12,690 nt of DNA from JAQGMO01 sp050954505. Lineage in GTDB: Bacteria; Pseudomonadota; Gammaproteobacteria; Burkholderiales; Burkholderiaceae_D. Below the pieces are notes generated by a model. It was not told the DNA's origin and did not search any database. It worked only from the letters and a program-made list of their open reading frames with translations. Below, piece by piece: positions 1 to 6,520 of the stretch. Every line of letters begins with the position of its first letter. Position 1 is the stretch's first letter. The translations under genes were made by a program, and so were the position numbers. The DNA lies in the NCBI GenBank assembly GCA_050954505.1, contig JBPBPY010000003.1, forward strand, positions 1-12,690, in the 5' to 3' direction.

Positions 1-1356
1 CAGCATGTCCTTGCGCTGGTAACCGAGGTAGAGCGCTTCGAGCGGTAGCCAGCGTGCACTGGTGGCCGAGCGCAATTTGACGCGGGCGCCCAGCGCAATG
101 AGCCAGGGCATGGAGTCGCCGATCGGCGAGCCATTGGCGAGATTGCCGCCCAGCGTGCCGGCATTGCGGATCGGCAGCGAAGCAAAGCGCTGCCAGAACT
201 GGCCGAGTTCGGTTTCGTAGTGGCGGCACACTGCTGCGTAGGCCTTCTCGAGCGAAACACCAGCGCCGATCTCGATGGACGTCTGCGTTTGCCTGATCTG
301 GCGTAATTCGGCGACCTGGCCCAGGTAGATGATTGCCGGCAGCGCGCGCAATTGCTTGGTCACCCACAGGCCGACATCGGTGCAGCCGGCCAGCATCACC
401 GCTTGCGGCATTGCGTGGCGCAGCTTGAGCAACTGGTCCAGGGTCGCCGGTGCGCAGAATTGCTGGCTGGCGTGGCGATAATCCAACGCCTGCGCAGGCG
501 TGCGGCGCAGCGCCAGCAAAGCCTGGCGTACTGCTTCGCGGTTGAACCGCACGGCAGGCAGTTGCTGCATGCGCTGCGCGGCGGCGATGATGGGACGATA
601 ACCGGTGCAGCGGCACAGGTTGCCTGACAAGGCAGTGTCGACTTCGCAGCGGCAGTCGGCACTCCTGGCCATGGCTGCCGAGCCTGCTGCGCCTGCCGCG
701 TCTACCGCGCCTACCGCGCCAGCGTACGGGGCTGAACCAGCGGCATCGGTGGCAGCGACATCGGCATCGGTGCCATCGGTGGCAGCAGCGCCAGCCCGGC
801 CAGACCGGGCTGTGGCGACCGTTCCATTAGCATCAGCATCAGCCACAGCCGCTCCCCGGACTTCGCCACTGCCAGCACCGCCAGCCACACCTGTCCCGCT
901 GATTTCACCATCACCAGCTTCACGTTTGAGGTACAGGCCCCAAAGCGACATGACAAAACCCGGCGTGCAGAAGCCGCATTGCGATCCATGGCATTCAACC
1001 ATCGCTTGCTGTACCGGATGCAGGCTGCCATCGGCGGCCTTCAGGTCTTCAACGGTAAACAGTGCGCGGCCATCGAGCGTGGGCAGGAGCTGAATGCAGG
1101 CATTGACGGTCTTGAAGACCAGTTGTTCATTGTCGAGTTCGCCGATCACCACAGTACAGGCGCCGCAGTCGCCTTCGGCGCACCCTTCCTTGGTGCCTGT
1201 GCAGGCCAGGTCTTCGCGCAGGTGCTGCAAAACCGTGCGTGTGGTGGCGCTGGCGCTGATGCTGGCGATTTCACCGCGATGGTAAAAACGGATCACTGCT
1301 GGATCGGCCAGGGCGGCTGCATTGGTGGCGCTGGAGGCGGTGCTGGTTGAGGACAT
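1..1356 (-). CDS. xdhA: Xanthine dehydrogenase small subunit XdhA (Fe-S/FAD subunit), C-terminus beyond left edge
   Basis: The reverse strand is open in one frame from ATG at 1356 to position 1, giving 452 residues with no stop. The protein should carry electrons from the molybdenum subunit (XdhB, not in the window) through two 2Fe-2S clusters to FAD, oxidising hypoxanthine and xanthine to urate in the cytoplasm. The first cluster ligands are C59, C64, C67 and C87 (motif GCAEGDCGAC). The second are C127, C130 (QCGFCTPG) and C248, C250 (NLCRCTGYRP). The FAD-binding domain follows, with AGCTDVGL and GGNLANGSPIGDSMP at about 403-417. A stretch of about 85 residues rich in Ala, Gly, Asp and Thr (residues 147-232) separates the two halves of the second cluster domain, where the family normally has a short linker. 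The start is supported by the usual XdhA N-terminal spacing; only a weak GGAAA precedes it. Family assignment is firm; whether the enzyme works with the insert is not known. Confidence 0.93.
   Translation of the reverse strand, partial: MSSTSTASSATNAAALADPAVIRFYHRGEIASISASATTRTVLQHLREDLACTGTKEGCAEGDCGACTVVIGELDNEQLVFKTVNACIQLLPTLDGRALFTVEDLKAADGSLHPVQQAMVECHGSQCGFCTPGFVMSLWGLYLKREAGDGEISGTGVAGGAGSGEVRGAAVADADANGTVATARSGRAGAAATDGTDADVAATDAAGSAPYAGAVGAVDAAGAAGSAAMARSADCRCEVDTALSGNLCRCTGYRPIIAAAQRMQQLPAVRFNREAVRQALLALRRTPAQALDYRHASQQFCAPATLDQLLKLRHAMPQAVMLAGCTDVGLWVTKQLRALPAIIYLGQVAELRQIRQTQTSIEIGAGVSLEKAYAAVCRHYETELGQFWQRFASLPIRNAGTLGGNLANGSPIGDSMPWLIALGARVKLRSATSARWLPLEALYLGYQRKDML
661..918 (-). 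other. Ala/Gly/Asp-rich insertion inside XdhA
   Basis: Residues about 147-232 of XdhA form a low-complexity block with no Fe-S or FAD motif. It lies between helix QCGFCTPGFVMSLWGLY and the CRCTGY cluster loop, which in ordinary XdhA proteins are joined by about 15-20 residues. The DNA here is built from short repeats: nine-base units at 684-719, a 13-base direct repeat (catcggtggcagc) at 744-756 and 774-786, and agcatc doubled at 829-840. The reading frame is kept throughout. This suggests growth by in-frame repeat expansion; that origin is an inference. Confidence 0.75.
684..719. repeat. Four nine-base tandem units in xdhA
   Basis: On the + strand the units read ctgctgcgc, ctgccgcgt, ctaccgcgc, ctaccgcgc; the last two are identical. 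They encode an Ala/Gly/Val/Asp run within the XdhA insertion. Nine-base units change length without breaking the frame. Confidence 0.75.
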
Positions 1357-1425
1357 GGTTTCCAATTCGCCTGGTTTTGCCTGTTCGCCTTCAAGGAAAT
1401 GCGGTGACGCGCGCCAGACCGTCTT

Positions 1426-1453
1426 GCACTACGCCCGCGCATCACGATGTCAA
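1426..1453 (-). promoter_or_regulatory. Possible sigma-70 promoter for xdhA
   Basis: On the reverse strand a perfect TTGACA (1448-1453) stands 16 bases before TAGTGC (1426-1431), about 70 bases upstream of the xdhA start. The -10 match is poor, so this is tentative. The 232-base gap between xdhA and the acetyltransferase shows no other feature I can support. Confidence 0.3.
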
Positions 1454-1588
1454 TTGCGCGGTCGATATGTGCCTGCAGCCGTCACGGCAACAGCAGCGCC
1501 TGTGCGAGATGGCCTCACGCACCGCTGTGCTACAGGCAATTCTACATGGGCAATGCGGGGGTGTGAAGCTGCTGAAACCGCGGCGCCT

Positions 1589-2110
1589 TCAACCATCAAC
1601 AGGCGCGCCTGGGGTATCGAGCACCCGCTGCATGAAACTCAGGTCGACCCAGCGGCCGAAGTTGAAACCGGCCTGGCGGATCGTGCCGGTATAGGTAAAG
1701 CCCAGCGCTTCATGCAGCGCGATACTGGCCCGGTTGTCGGCGTCGATGGCGCCGATCATCACATGGTAATCCTGCTGCCGGGCCAGCTCGATGAGCTGGG
1801 TCATCAGGGCCAGCGCCACGCCCTTGCGGCGCTGGTCGCGCTGCACATACACTGAATGCTCGATGGTGTATTTGTAGGCGGCATGCGGACGAAAGCCGGC
1901 ATAGCTGGCGAAACCGAGCAGCTGGCCATGCTCGTCCTCGATGCCGATGACGGGAAAATTGCGCTCCGCCTTGGCCTGGAACCAGCTGATCATGTTTTCA
2001 GGCGTGCGCGCGTGATAGTCGTAGAGCGCAGTGGAGTTGGCGATGGCGTCGTTGAAGATGGCCAGGATGGCGCTGGCGTGGCGCGCGTGGGTGCAAACGA
2101 CAGGGACCAT
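1589..2110 (-). CDS. GNAT N-acetyltransferase, phosphinothricin/methionine-sulfoximine type
   Basis: A 173-residue single-domain GNAT protein, the usual length for the Pat/Bar/MddA group. The acetyl-CoA pyrophosphate loop is RRKGVA at residues 94-99, a variant of R/Q-x-x-G-x-G/A. It is preceded by the EHSVYV strand (84-89) typical of this group and followed by DADNRASIALHEALGF (123-138), the motif B helix. The family transfers acetyl groups from acetyl-CoA to the amino group of small amino-acid-like substrates such as phosphinothricin or methionine sulfoximine; the true substrate here cannot be read from sequence. ATG at 2110 has a good Shine-Dalgarno sequence (AAGGA, a few bases upstream). 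It lies on the same strand as xdhA, 232 bases away, so co-transcription is uncertain and a purine role is not implied. Confidence 0.9.
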   Translation of the reverse strand: MVPVVCTHARHASAILAIFNDAIANSTALYDYHARTPENMISWFQAKAERNFPVIGIEDEHGQLLGFASYAGFRPHAAYKYTIEHSVYVQRDQRRKGVALALMTQLIELARQQDYHVMIGAIDADNRASIALHEALGFTYTGTIRQAGFNFGRWVDLSFMQRVLDTPGAPVDG

Positions 2111-2222
2111 GATTTCCTTGCTGGCTGAGGGTGAAAGGCCAAGGCGCCCAAGCGCGCGCCGGCAAGACCATTTTACCTGCGCCAGCCCGCCGGTTTGCCA
2201 ACTGGCGCCGGTTTCGGCACGC

Positions 2223-2228
2223 TACAAT
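2223..2228 (+). promoter_or_regulatory. Candidate -10 element for the HIU hydrolase gene
   Basis: TACAAT within GCTACAATTA is a 5 of 6 match to the sigma-70 -10 box and lies about 75 bases before the start codon. No good -35 occurs at 16-18 bases; TTGCCA at 2195-2200 is 22 bases away, which is too far. The 193-base gap must also hold the acetyltransferase promoter; TAAAAT on the reverse strand at 2170-2175 is a possible -10 for it. Confidence 0.35.
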
Positions 2229-2230
2229 TA

Positions 2231-2248
2231 CTGGTGCTGGTGCTGGTG
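2231..2248. repeat. Three tandem copies of ctggtg in the HIU hydrolase leader
   Basis: Three exact head-to-tail copies of ctggtg start three bases after the candidate -10 box and so would lie at or just after the transcription start. It is outside any supported coding region. A change in copy number would alter promoter or leader spacing by six bases. Confidence 0.7.
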
Positions 2249-2303
2249 CCGTGCCTGCTGGCCATTACCCTATCAACTCAGCGTGTATTCGGAGAAGTAC
2301 TTC

Positions 2304-2657
2304 ATGGGCAAGCTCAGTACCCACATCCTTGATGTCAGCCAGGGCAAGCCTGCCGCCGGTGTCGGCATCACGCTTTACCGCATCGAAGCACAAGCCAGGC
2401 AGTTGCTGGTCTTGACCACCAGCAATGCAGATGGCCGCTGCAGTGCGCCCTTGCTGGAAGGGCAGGCCATGATGCCGGGTTTGTACGAACTGGAATTTGG
2501 TGCCGGTGACTATTTCGCTGCCCAGGGTGTGGCCTTGCCCGAGCCGCGTTTTCTCGACCGCATCACGCTGGCCTTCGGCATTGCCGACTCGAGCGCCAGC
2601 TATCACGTGCCGTTATTGATGTCGCCGTGGTCGTACTCGACCTACCGCGGCAGTTGA
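2304..2657 (+). CDS. uraH: 5-Hydroxyisourate hydrolase (transthyretin-like)
   Basis: A 117-residue protein of the transthyretin-related family, which hydrolyses 5-hydroxyisourate to OHCU after urate oxidation. All signature features are present: N-terminal LSTHILD with catalytic His7, NADGR with Arg45, YHVPLL with His101, and the C-terminal tetrapeptide YRGS (114-117) that ends the true hydrolases and differs from vertebrate transthyretin. Length is that of a full single domain with no signal peptide, so it is cytoplasmic. ATG at 2304 is preceded by GGAG at 2291. The same frame is open further upstream to 2031, but that part has no family similarity and no ribosome site. It shares the purine route with xdhA; urate oxidase and OHCU decarboxylase are not in the window. 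Confidence 0.95.
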   Translation: MGKLSTHILDVSQGKPAAGVGITLYRIEAQARQLLVLTTSNADGRCSAPLLEGQAMMPGLYELEFGAGDYFAAQGVALPEPRFLDRITLAFGIADSSASYHVPLLMSPWSYSTYRGS

Positions 2658-2764
2658 CGTTTCACAGCCAGTCGACAGGCCACGTACAGAATGGCGGCAT
2701 CATGGCACGTGTCCTCACCAGCATGCATTCATGATGCCTGAAGCTTCAGCACCGGGAGGATCTT

Positions 2765-3025
2765 TTACAGCTTGCCAGCGAAATAGCGCAACTCCGAAGC
2801 CAGGCTGGGGGCCATGGCGTCGCACTGTCTGGCCATGGATGACAACTGGCCGATGGCGCGCATGCGCTGCCTGGCTGACGGTGCTGGTGCCGCGGCAGCA
2901 GCCTTGAATGAAAACAGTGCCAAGAACAGTGCCTGTGCGGCGGCAGCAACATTGCCGGCGTAGGACGGGCGGGAAGCGGAAAGCTGGAATGCAGAGATCG
3001 GGGTGGCAGAGTGCATGGTAGACAT
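2765..3025 (-). CDS. Small protein of unknown function, 86 residues
   Basis: An 86-residue protein starting MSTMHSATPISAF. I do not recognise a named family. A Ser-rich N-terminus is followed by an Ala-rich, moderately hydrophobic stretch (about 27-48, including AAAAQALFLALFSFKAAAAA). The C-terminus is amphipathic and ends ELRYFAGKL. This layout recalls the many short stress- or growth-related proteins of Burkholderiales, but that is an impression only. The start at 3025 is chosen over the in-frame ATG at 3055 because TTGGAG sits eight bases before it, and because a promoter with fair -35 and -10 elements ends just upstream. It runs convergently with the HIU hydrolase gene and stands alone. 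It lies 122 bases downstream of the F-box/LRR gene on the same strand but has its own promoter. Confidence 0.7.
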   Translation of the reverse strand: MSTMHSATPISAFQLSASRPSYAGNVAAAAQALFLALFSFKAAAAAPAPSARQRMRAIGQLSSMARQCDAMAPSLASELRYFAGKL

Positions 3026-3057
3026 GGCGTTCTCCAATAAACGAATGGACACCATGT

Positions 3058-3087
3058 AATGTAGGCAAAAACGCCGCCCCAGGCCAA
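3058..3087 (-). promoter_or_regulatory. Sigma-70 promoter of the 86-residue protein
   Basis: On the reverse strand TTGGCC (3082-3087) and TACATT (3058-3063) are 18 bases apart, each matching consensus at 4 or more of 6 positions. The predicted transcript would begin about 25-30 bases before the start codon at 3025, a normal leader containing the GGAG ribosome site. Confidence 0.5.
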
Positions 3088-3147
3088 TGATGAATGCAGA
3101 TAAACACTATCATCGCGCTGCATATCTTTTCATCTGCTGCCGGCACT

Positions 3148-4869
3148 TCAGTGGTCGGATGTCCAGGTTTCCGAGCTGAAGTCGGCGGCGGGATTGCGCC
3201 GGACCGTTATCAATGGATTGCGCCCGGAAACATCCTTCAGCATCGGCAGGTAGTTATTTTTTTCGCCCAGGCGCAGGAGCAGCCGCTTGTGCCGCGCCTC
3301 CAGCACGCGCGCAAACGCTCCGGCCTCTTCAGCGCTGCAGCCATCCAGGCTCAAACACAATTCGTCGATGCTGATGTTTTTCTTCAGCGCTTTGGTCAGC
3401 GCCACCGCGCCTTCACCATTGTCATGCTGTTGATGAAGAAGCAAGTTCTTCAACACCTTGTTGCTCGCCAAAAACCGGCCAAACCGCTGCATGCCAGCCT
3501 GGCGGAAATCGTTGCCGGCCAAATTCAGCCCTTGGAGCAGCGGCAATTCATGCAGCAGGCCAATCAGGTAGGGCATATCGTCATCGCCGAAACCGCAGTG
3601 ATCCAGGTACAGATACTGCAACCTGGCACAGTGGCTTGAAAACCGCTCAGATTCATTGCGGTCACTATGTTTGAACTTGATGCGCTTTAAATCCAGCAGT
3701 TCCAGACAGTCGCCGCCGAAAATGCCGACGATGCGCTGCATCACATCCCAGCGCGCGCCATCGATCACGATTTGCGTGACGCTGCTGGGCATGCGATGAG
3801 TGAGCGCACTCTCCAATGCCGTCACAAGAAATTGCCCTGGAGCATGATTGAACATCAGCGTCTTGACGGCCGGATTGATCGCGACCAGCTTTTGCAGCTC
3901 GCGCAGGTCCAGCTTGTCGAGCTGGCAATTGCAGATCACATGAATTTCCTGGTTGTTGCGGCAGTCGCGTGCCAGCTTTTGCAACTCGGGGAACAGAAAT
4001 TTCCCCAGATCACCCGGTTTCCTGCCGTATGCCTCGATCGTCAATTCACGCCAATGTTCCCCGGCAGCGACCAGGCGCAGCACATCGCGCCAGTCGTCGG
4101 TCTTCATTGCAAACGTTGAAAAACGCAGATAGCTGGCCGAGTTGACCAGGCCGTCGATGGCCGCGCGGCGCTTGCGTTGGCTGGCCGCAGCCAGCAGGGC
4201 CGGCATGAAACGCGGCTTTCGGGTGTAGTTTGCAGCGCGGCTCAACAGCAGATTCATGATCTGTTCCTGCTCATATCGCAGGTCGCGCATTTCCGATGTC
4301 ATGTCGGCGCGCAATTGACGCATGGTCGTGCTCAGCGGCACACCATCGAGCGCCTGCAGAAATTCTGCAATGGCCTGGTGCATGGAACGCGATACGGCGG
4401 CCAGGCGCGGTAGCCCGGTCGGACCCAGGGCGTGAAGAAAACGCGCATCGAGATCGCGCGGCAGGACGATGCCTGGTGTCTGCGGCCATGCCAGCAGCGC
4501 CAGTGCACCGTTCGGCAATGGCGACCCCTGCAACCCTTGTATTCTTTTTATTCCTTGTATCCCTTGCAACCCATGCATCGGCACGCGCGGACGCATTGAA
4601 GGTAGAAGGTCCTGGTTGCCAACGTCAGTACCGGTGCAGGCGGTCTTGGTGGTGCCGCGATGGGAGCAGAGGGCGCCGGTGTTGCCAGCGCTGCGGGCAG
4701 CGCCGGAGGCAACAGCGTCGAAGGCAGTGCCGCTTTTTCCATCATCCTGTATGGCCCCTGCCGGCTCGGCAGCCACCTGCGCCCTTTGGTGGTAGCGGTT
4801 GACATCGACCGCTTGCCAGTGCGCGGAATTGAAAACATTGAATCGGGTTGATGTGCGGGGCTTGTCCAT
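3148..4869 (-). CDS. F-box-like / leucine-rich-repeat protein, candidate GALA-type effector
   Basis: A 573-residue protein from ATG 4869; a GTG at 4932 would add 21 residues, and neither start has a clear ribosome site. No signal peptide or membrane segment is seen. Residues 1-99 are Ser/Thr/Ala-rich and look unstructured. Residues 100-115 are GLQGIQGIKRIQGLQG. Residues 136-172 fit the F-box pattern: LP at 136-137, then LDARFLHALGPTGLPRL and AVSRSMHQAI, with hydrophobic positions, the Pro and the V-S-R spacing in place. A helical region follows. Four 28-29-residue LRRs of ribonuclease-inhibitor type occupy 415-527, including LQGLNLAGNDF and GALA-like GAVALTKAL and AGAFARVL. Residues about 250-400 may hold more degenerate repeats. 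In eukaryotes F-box/LRR proteins bring targets to SCF ubiquitin ligases through Skp1; Ralstonia GALA proteins do this inside plant cells. An effector role here is inferred. No hrpII-type TTCG-N16-TTCG box was found upstream. Confidence 0.7.
   Translation of the reverse strand: MDKPRTSTRFNVFNSAHWQAVDVNRYHQRAQVAAEPAGAIQDDGKSGTAFDAVASGAARSAGNTGALCSHRGTTKTACTGTDVGNQDLLPSMRPRVPMHGLQGIQGIKRIQGLQGSPLPNGALALLAWPQTPGIVLPRDLDARFLHALGPTGLPRLAAVSRSMHQAIAEFLQALDGVPLSTTMRQLRADMTSEMRDLRYEQEQIMNLLLSRAANYTRKPRFMPALLAAASQRKRRAAIDGLVNSASYLRFSTFAMKTDDWRDVLRLVAAGEHWRELTIEAYGRKPGDLGKFLFPELQKLARDCRNNQEIHVICNCQLDKLDLRELQKLVAINPAVKTLMFNHAPGQFLVTALESALTHRMPSSVTQIVIDGARWDVMQRIVGIFGGDCLELLDLKRIKFKHSDRNESERFSSHCARLQYLYLDHCGFGDDDMPYLIGLLHELPLLQGLNLAGNDFRQAGMQRFGRFLASNKVLKNLLLHQQHDNGEGAVALTKALKKNISIDELCLSLDGCSAEEAGAFARVLEARHKRLLLRLGEKNNYLPMLKDVSGRNPLITVRRNPAADFSSETWTSDH
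4532..4576. repeat. Five degenerate nine-base tandem units in the F-box/LRR gene
   Basis: Units on the + strand are aacccttgt, attcttttt, attccttgt, atcccttgc and aacccatgc. They encode the tripeptide series LQG, IQG, IKR, IQG, LQG, which is collagen-like but too short to form a stable triple helix. The tract sits between the unstructured N-terminus and the F-box-like segment and looks like a variable-length linker. Confidence 0.7.
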
Positions 4870-5117
4870 GGGAGTGGTTGTGAAGGTTGCGGATGGTTGT
4901 CCTGGTTGATCGGCTCGGCGCAGGGCGAGCACGTAAAGCGCCGCCAGCAGCCACGCGGACTAAGTAACAGGACGCGGATCGAAGTTCATCAATCGAGCAA
5001 GGTTTTGCGCACGGCAAACTGAAGACGTGCCGCAGTCCGGCGAAAGACAAAAGGCGCAACAGTTGTTATTTACCATTTGATTTAGTTTCTCAGGTGAAAT
5101 TTACCGCAGTGTCCTTG

Positions 5118-5153
5118 GTGCTGTTGTAACATCACTAACCGCCGTCTTTTTAT
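5118..5153 (+). promoter_or_regulatory. Possible efflux-operon promoter overlapping an inverted repeat
   Basis: GTGCTGTTGTAACATCAC at 5118-5135 is an 18-base inverted repeat with 7 of 9 paired positions matching (core TGTT-GT-AACA). It overlaps TTGTAA (5124-5129), which is 18 bases from TTTTAT (5148-5153); both hexamers match sigma-70 consensus at 4 of 6 positions. A repressor bound there could block polymerase, as TetR-type repressors do at other RND operons. The start of transcription would fall near 5160, which favours the 5183 start codon for the adaptor. Weak evidence. Confidence 0.3.
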
Positions 5154-5182
5154 CCACATTCTTGATGTCCTTTTTGCTCACC

Positions 5183-6505
5183 ATGTCCATACCGCAGCGC
5201 GCTTCCCTCCGTAATTTCATGAGACCTGGTATTGCCGCCTGCCTGGGACTGGCCTTGCTGGCCGGATGTTCCGGCGCCAAGGAAGCCGCCAAGCCGGCGC
5301 CCAAGGAGAAAGAGGTGGGGGTGGTGACGCTGAAACCCGAACGGCTGGTATTTTCCACCGAACTCTCGGGCCGCACGGTCTCGCCCTTGATTGCCGAGAT
5401 CCGGCCGCAGGTCGGTGGCATCATCAAGCGCCGGCTGTTTGTCGAAGGCGCCTTGGTCAAGGCTGGCCAGCCGCTCTACGAAATCGATGCAGCGCCGTTC
5501 CAGGCTGCCTACGCCAGCGCCCAGGCCAGCGTGCGCAAGGCCGAGTCGACCCTGGCAGTGGCCCGCACGGTAGCCAAGCGCAATGCCGAACTGGTCAAGA
5601 TCGACGCCATCAGCCAGCAGGCCAATGACACCACGCTGGCCACCGCACAGCAAGCAGAAGCCGATCTGGGCGTGGCGCGGGCGGCGCAGGAAAATGCCCG
5701 CATCAACCTCGGCTATACCCGCATCGTCTCGCCGATCGCCGGCTGGATTGCGCTCTCGGCAGTGACGCCCGGCGCGCTGGTGGCGGTGGGACAAACCACG
5801 GCACTGACCACCGTGCAGCAGCTCGACCCCTTGCATGTCAATGTGACGCAGTCGAGCAGCGAACTGCTGCGCCTCAAGCGCGAGCTGGCCCGTGGCGACC
5901 TCAGCAAAGGCAATGCCAATGCTGCGCCGGTCAAGGTGCTGCTTGAAGATGGCAGCGCCTACAACCATCCGGGCAAGCTGACCTTTTCCGGGGTGACAGT
6001 AGATGCCGGCACCGGCAGCGTTACCTTGCGTGCGGTGGTACCGAACCCGGACGGCTTGCTCATGCCAGGCATGTATGTGCGCACCGTGCTGGAAGAGGGC
6101 ATCGATGAAAAAGCCTTGCTGGTGCCGCAGCAGGCGGTCACGCGCGCGCCCGATGGCAGTGCATCGACGCTGGTGGTCGGCAGCGACAACAAGGTGGCCC
6201 GGCGCGATATCCAGGTCGGCCGCGCAATCGGCGCGCGCTGGCAGGTGCTGGGCGGACTCGATGCCGGCGACCGGGTATTGGTCGAGGGCTCGCAGCGCGT
6301 GGCTGTCGGCGATGTGACCAAACCGACCGAAGTGACCATCAAGACCGGCCAGGGCGCCGGGTCCGCAGGCGCACCCGCGAAAGCAGCGGCGGCAACGGCG
6401 GCCCCTGCTGCTGCCGTCGCGCCGTCGACCGCTGCTGCCGCTGCCAAACCGAACGCCCCTGCCACGGCAGCCGCAGCGCCTGCCAGTGCCGCTGCAGCGC
6501 AATAA
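5183..6505 (+). CDS. acrA: RND efflux periplasmic adaptor lipoprotein, AcrA/MexA-like
   Basis: A 440-residue membrane-fusion protein linking the pump to the outer-membrane channel across the periplasm. Arg-containing n-region, hydrophobic segment and lipobox LAGC put the lipidated Cys at residue 29. The lipoyl domain halves (VGGIIKRRLFVEG and YTRIVSPIAGWI) flank an alpha-hairpin at about 102-172. Beta-barrel and membrane-proximal domains follow (GLLMPGMYVRTVLEEG, LLVPQQAV). The last 53 residues (388-440) are almost only Ala, Pro, Gly, Thr and Lys and are extra to the core fold. In-frame starts exist at 5165 and 5219; none has a good ribosome site. 5183 gives a normal lipoprotein signal peptide and fits the candidate promoter. 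First gene of a three-gene operon. No TetR or MarR gene is adjacent. Confidence 0.93.
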   Translation: MSIPQRASLRNFMRPGIAACLGLALLAGCSGAKEAAKPAPKEKEVGVVTLKPERLVFSTELSGRTVSPLIAEIRPQVGGIIKRRLFVEGALVKAGQPLYEIDAAPFQAAYASAQASVRKAESTLAVARTVAKRNAELVKIDAISQQANDTTLATAQQAEADLGVARAAQENARINLGYTRIVSPIAGWIALSAVTPGALVAVGQTTALTTVQQLDPLHVNVTQSSSELLRLKRELARGDLSKGNANAAPVKVLLEDGSAYNHPGKLTFSGVTVDAGTGSVTLRAVVPNPDGLLMPGMYVRTVLEEGIDEKALLVPQQAVTRAPDGSASTLVVGSDNKVARRDIQVGRAIGARWQVLGGLDAGDRVLVEGSQRVAVGDVTKPTEVTIKTGQGAGSAGAPAKAAAATAAPAAAVAPSTAAAAAKPNAPATAAAAPASAAAAQ

Positions 6506-6508
6506 GCA

Positions 6509-6514
6509 AGGACC
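6509..6514 (+). promoter_or_regulatory. Ribosome binding site of the pump gene
   Basis: AAGGA lies in the 15-base gap between the adaptor stop and the pump start, at suitable spacing before ATG 6521. It fixes the pump start and supports translation from one shared transcript. Confidence 0.7.
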
Positions 6515-6520
6515 CGATTC

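Noticed and set aside
605..1350. Several forward-strand frames across the xdhA insertion
   Set aside because: They are low-complexity shadows of xdhA with no ribosome sites or domains; the reverse frame carries all the Fe-S and FAD motifs.
2031..2303. Upstream in-frame extension of the HIU hydrolase gene
   Set aside because: The extension overlaps the acetyltransferase gene, has no family similarity, and ATG 2304 has a proper ribosome site and the family N-terminus.
2738..2749. Perfect 12-base palindrome ctgaagcttcag between the convergent HIU hydrolase and small-protein genes, as a terminator
   Set aside because: It has no loop, no GC-rich stem and no T-tract on either side, so it is not a convincing intrinsic terminator.
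4525..4572. Collagen-like domain in the F-box/LRR protein
   Set aside because: Only about five tripeptides, one without Gly in register; far too short for a triple helix, so it is treated as a repeat linker.
4870..5160. hrpII or PIP-type box (TTCG-N16-TTCG) upstream of the F-box/LRR gene
   Set aside because: The reverse-strand TTCG motifs found (near 4980 and 5041) are 57 bases apart, not 15-16, so there is no such box.
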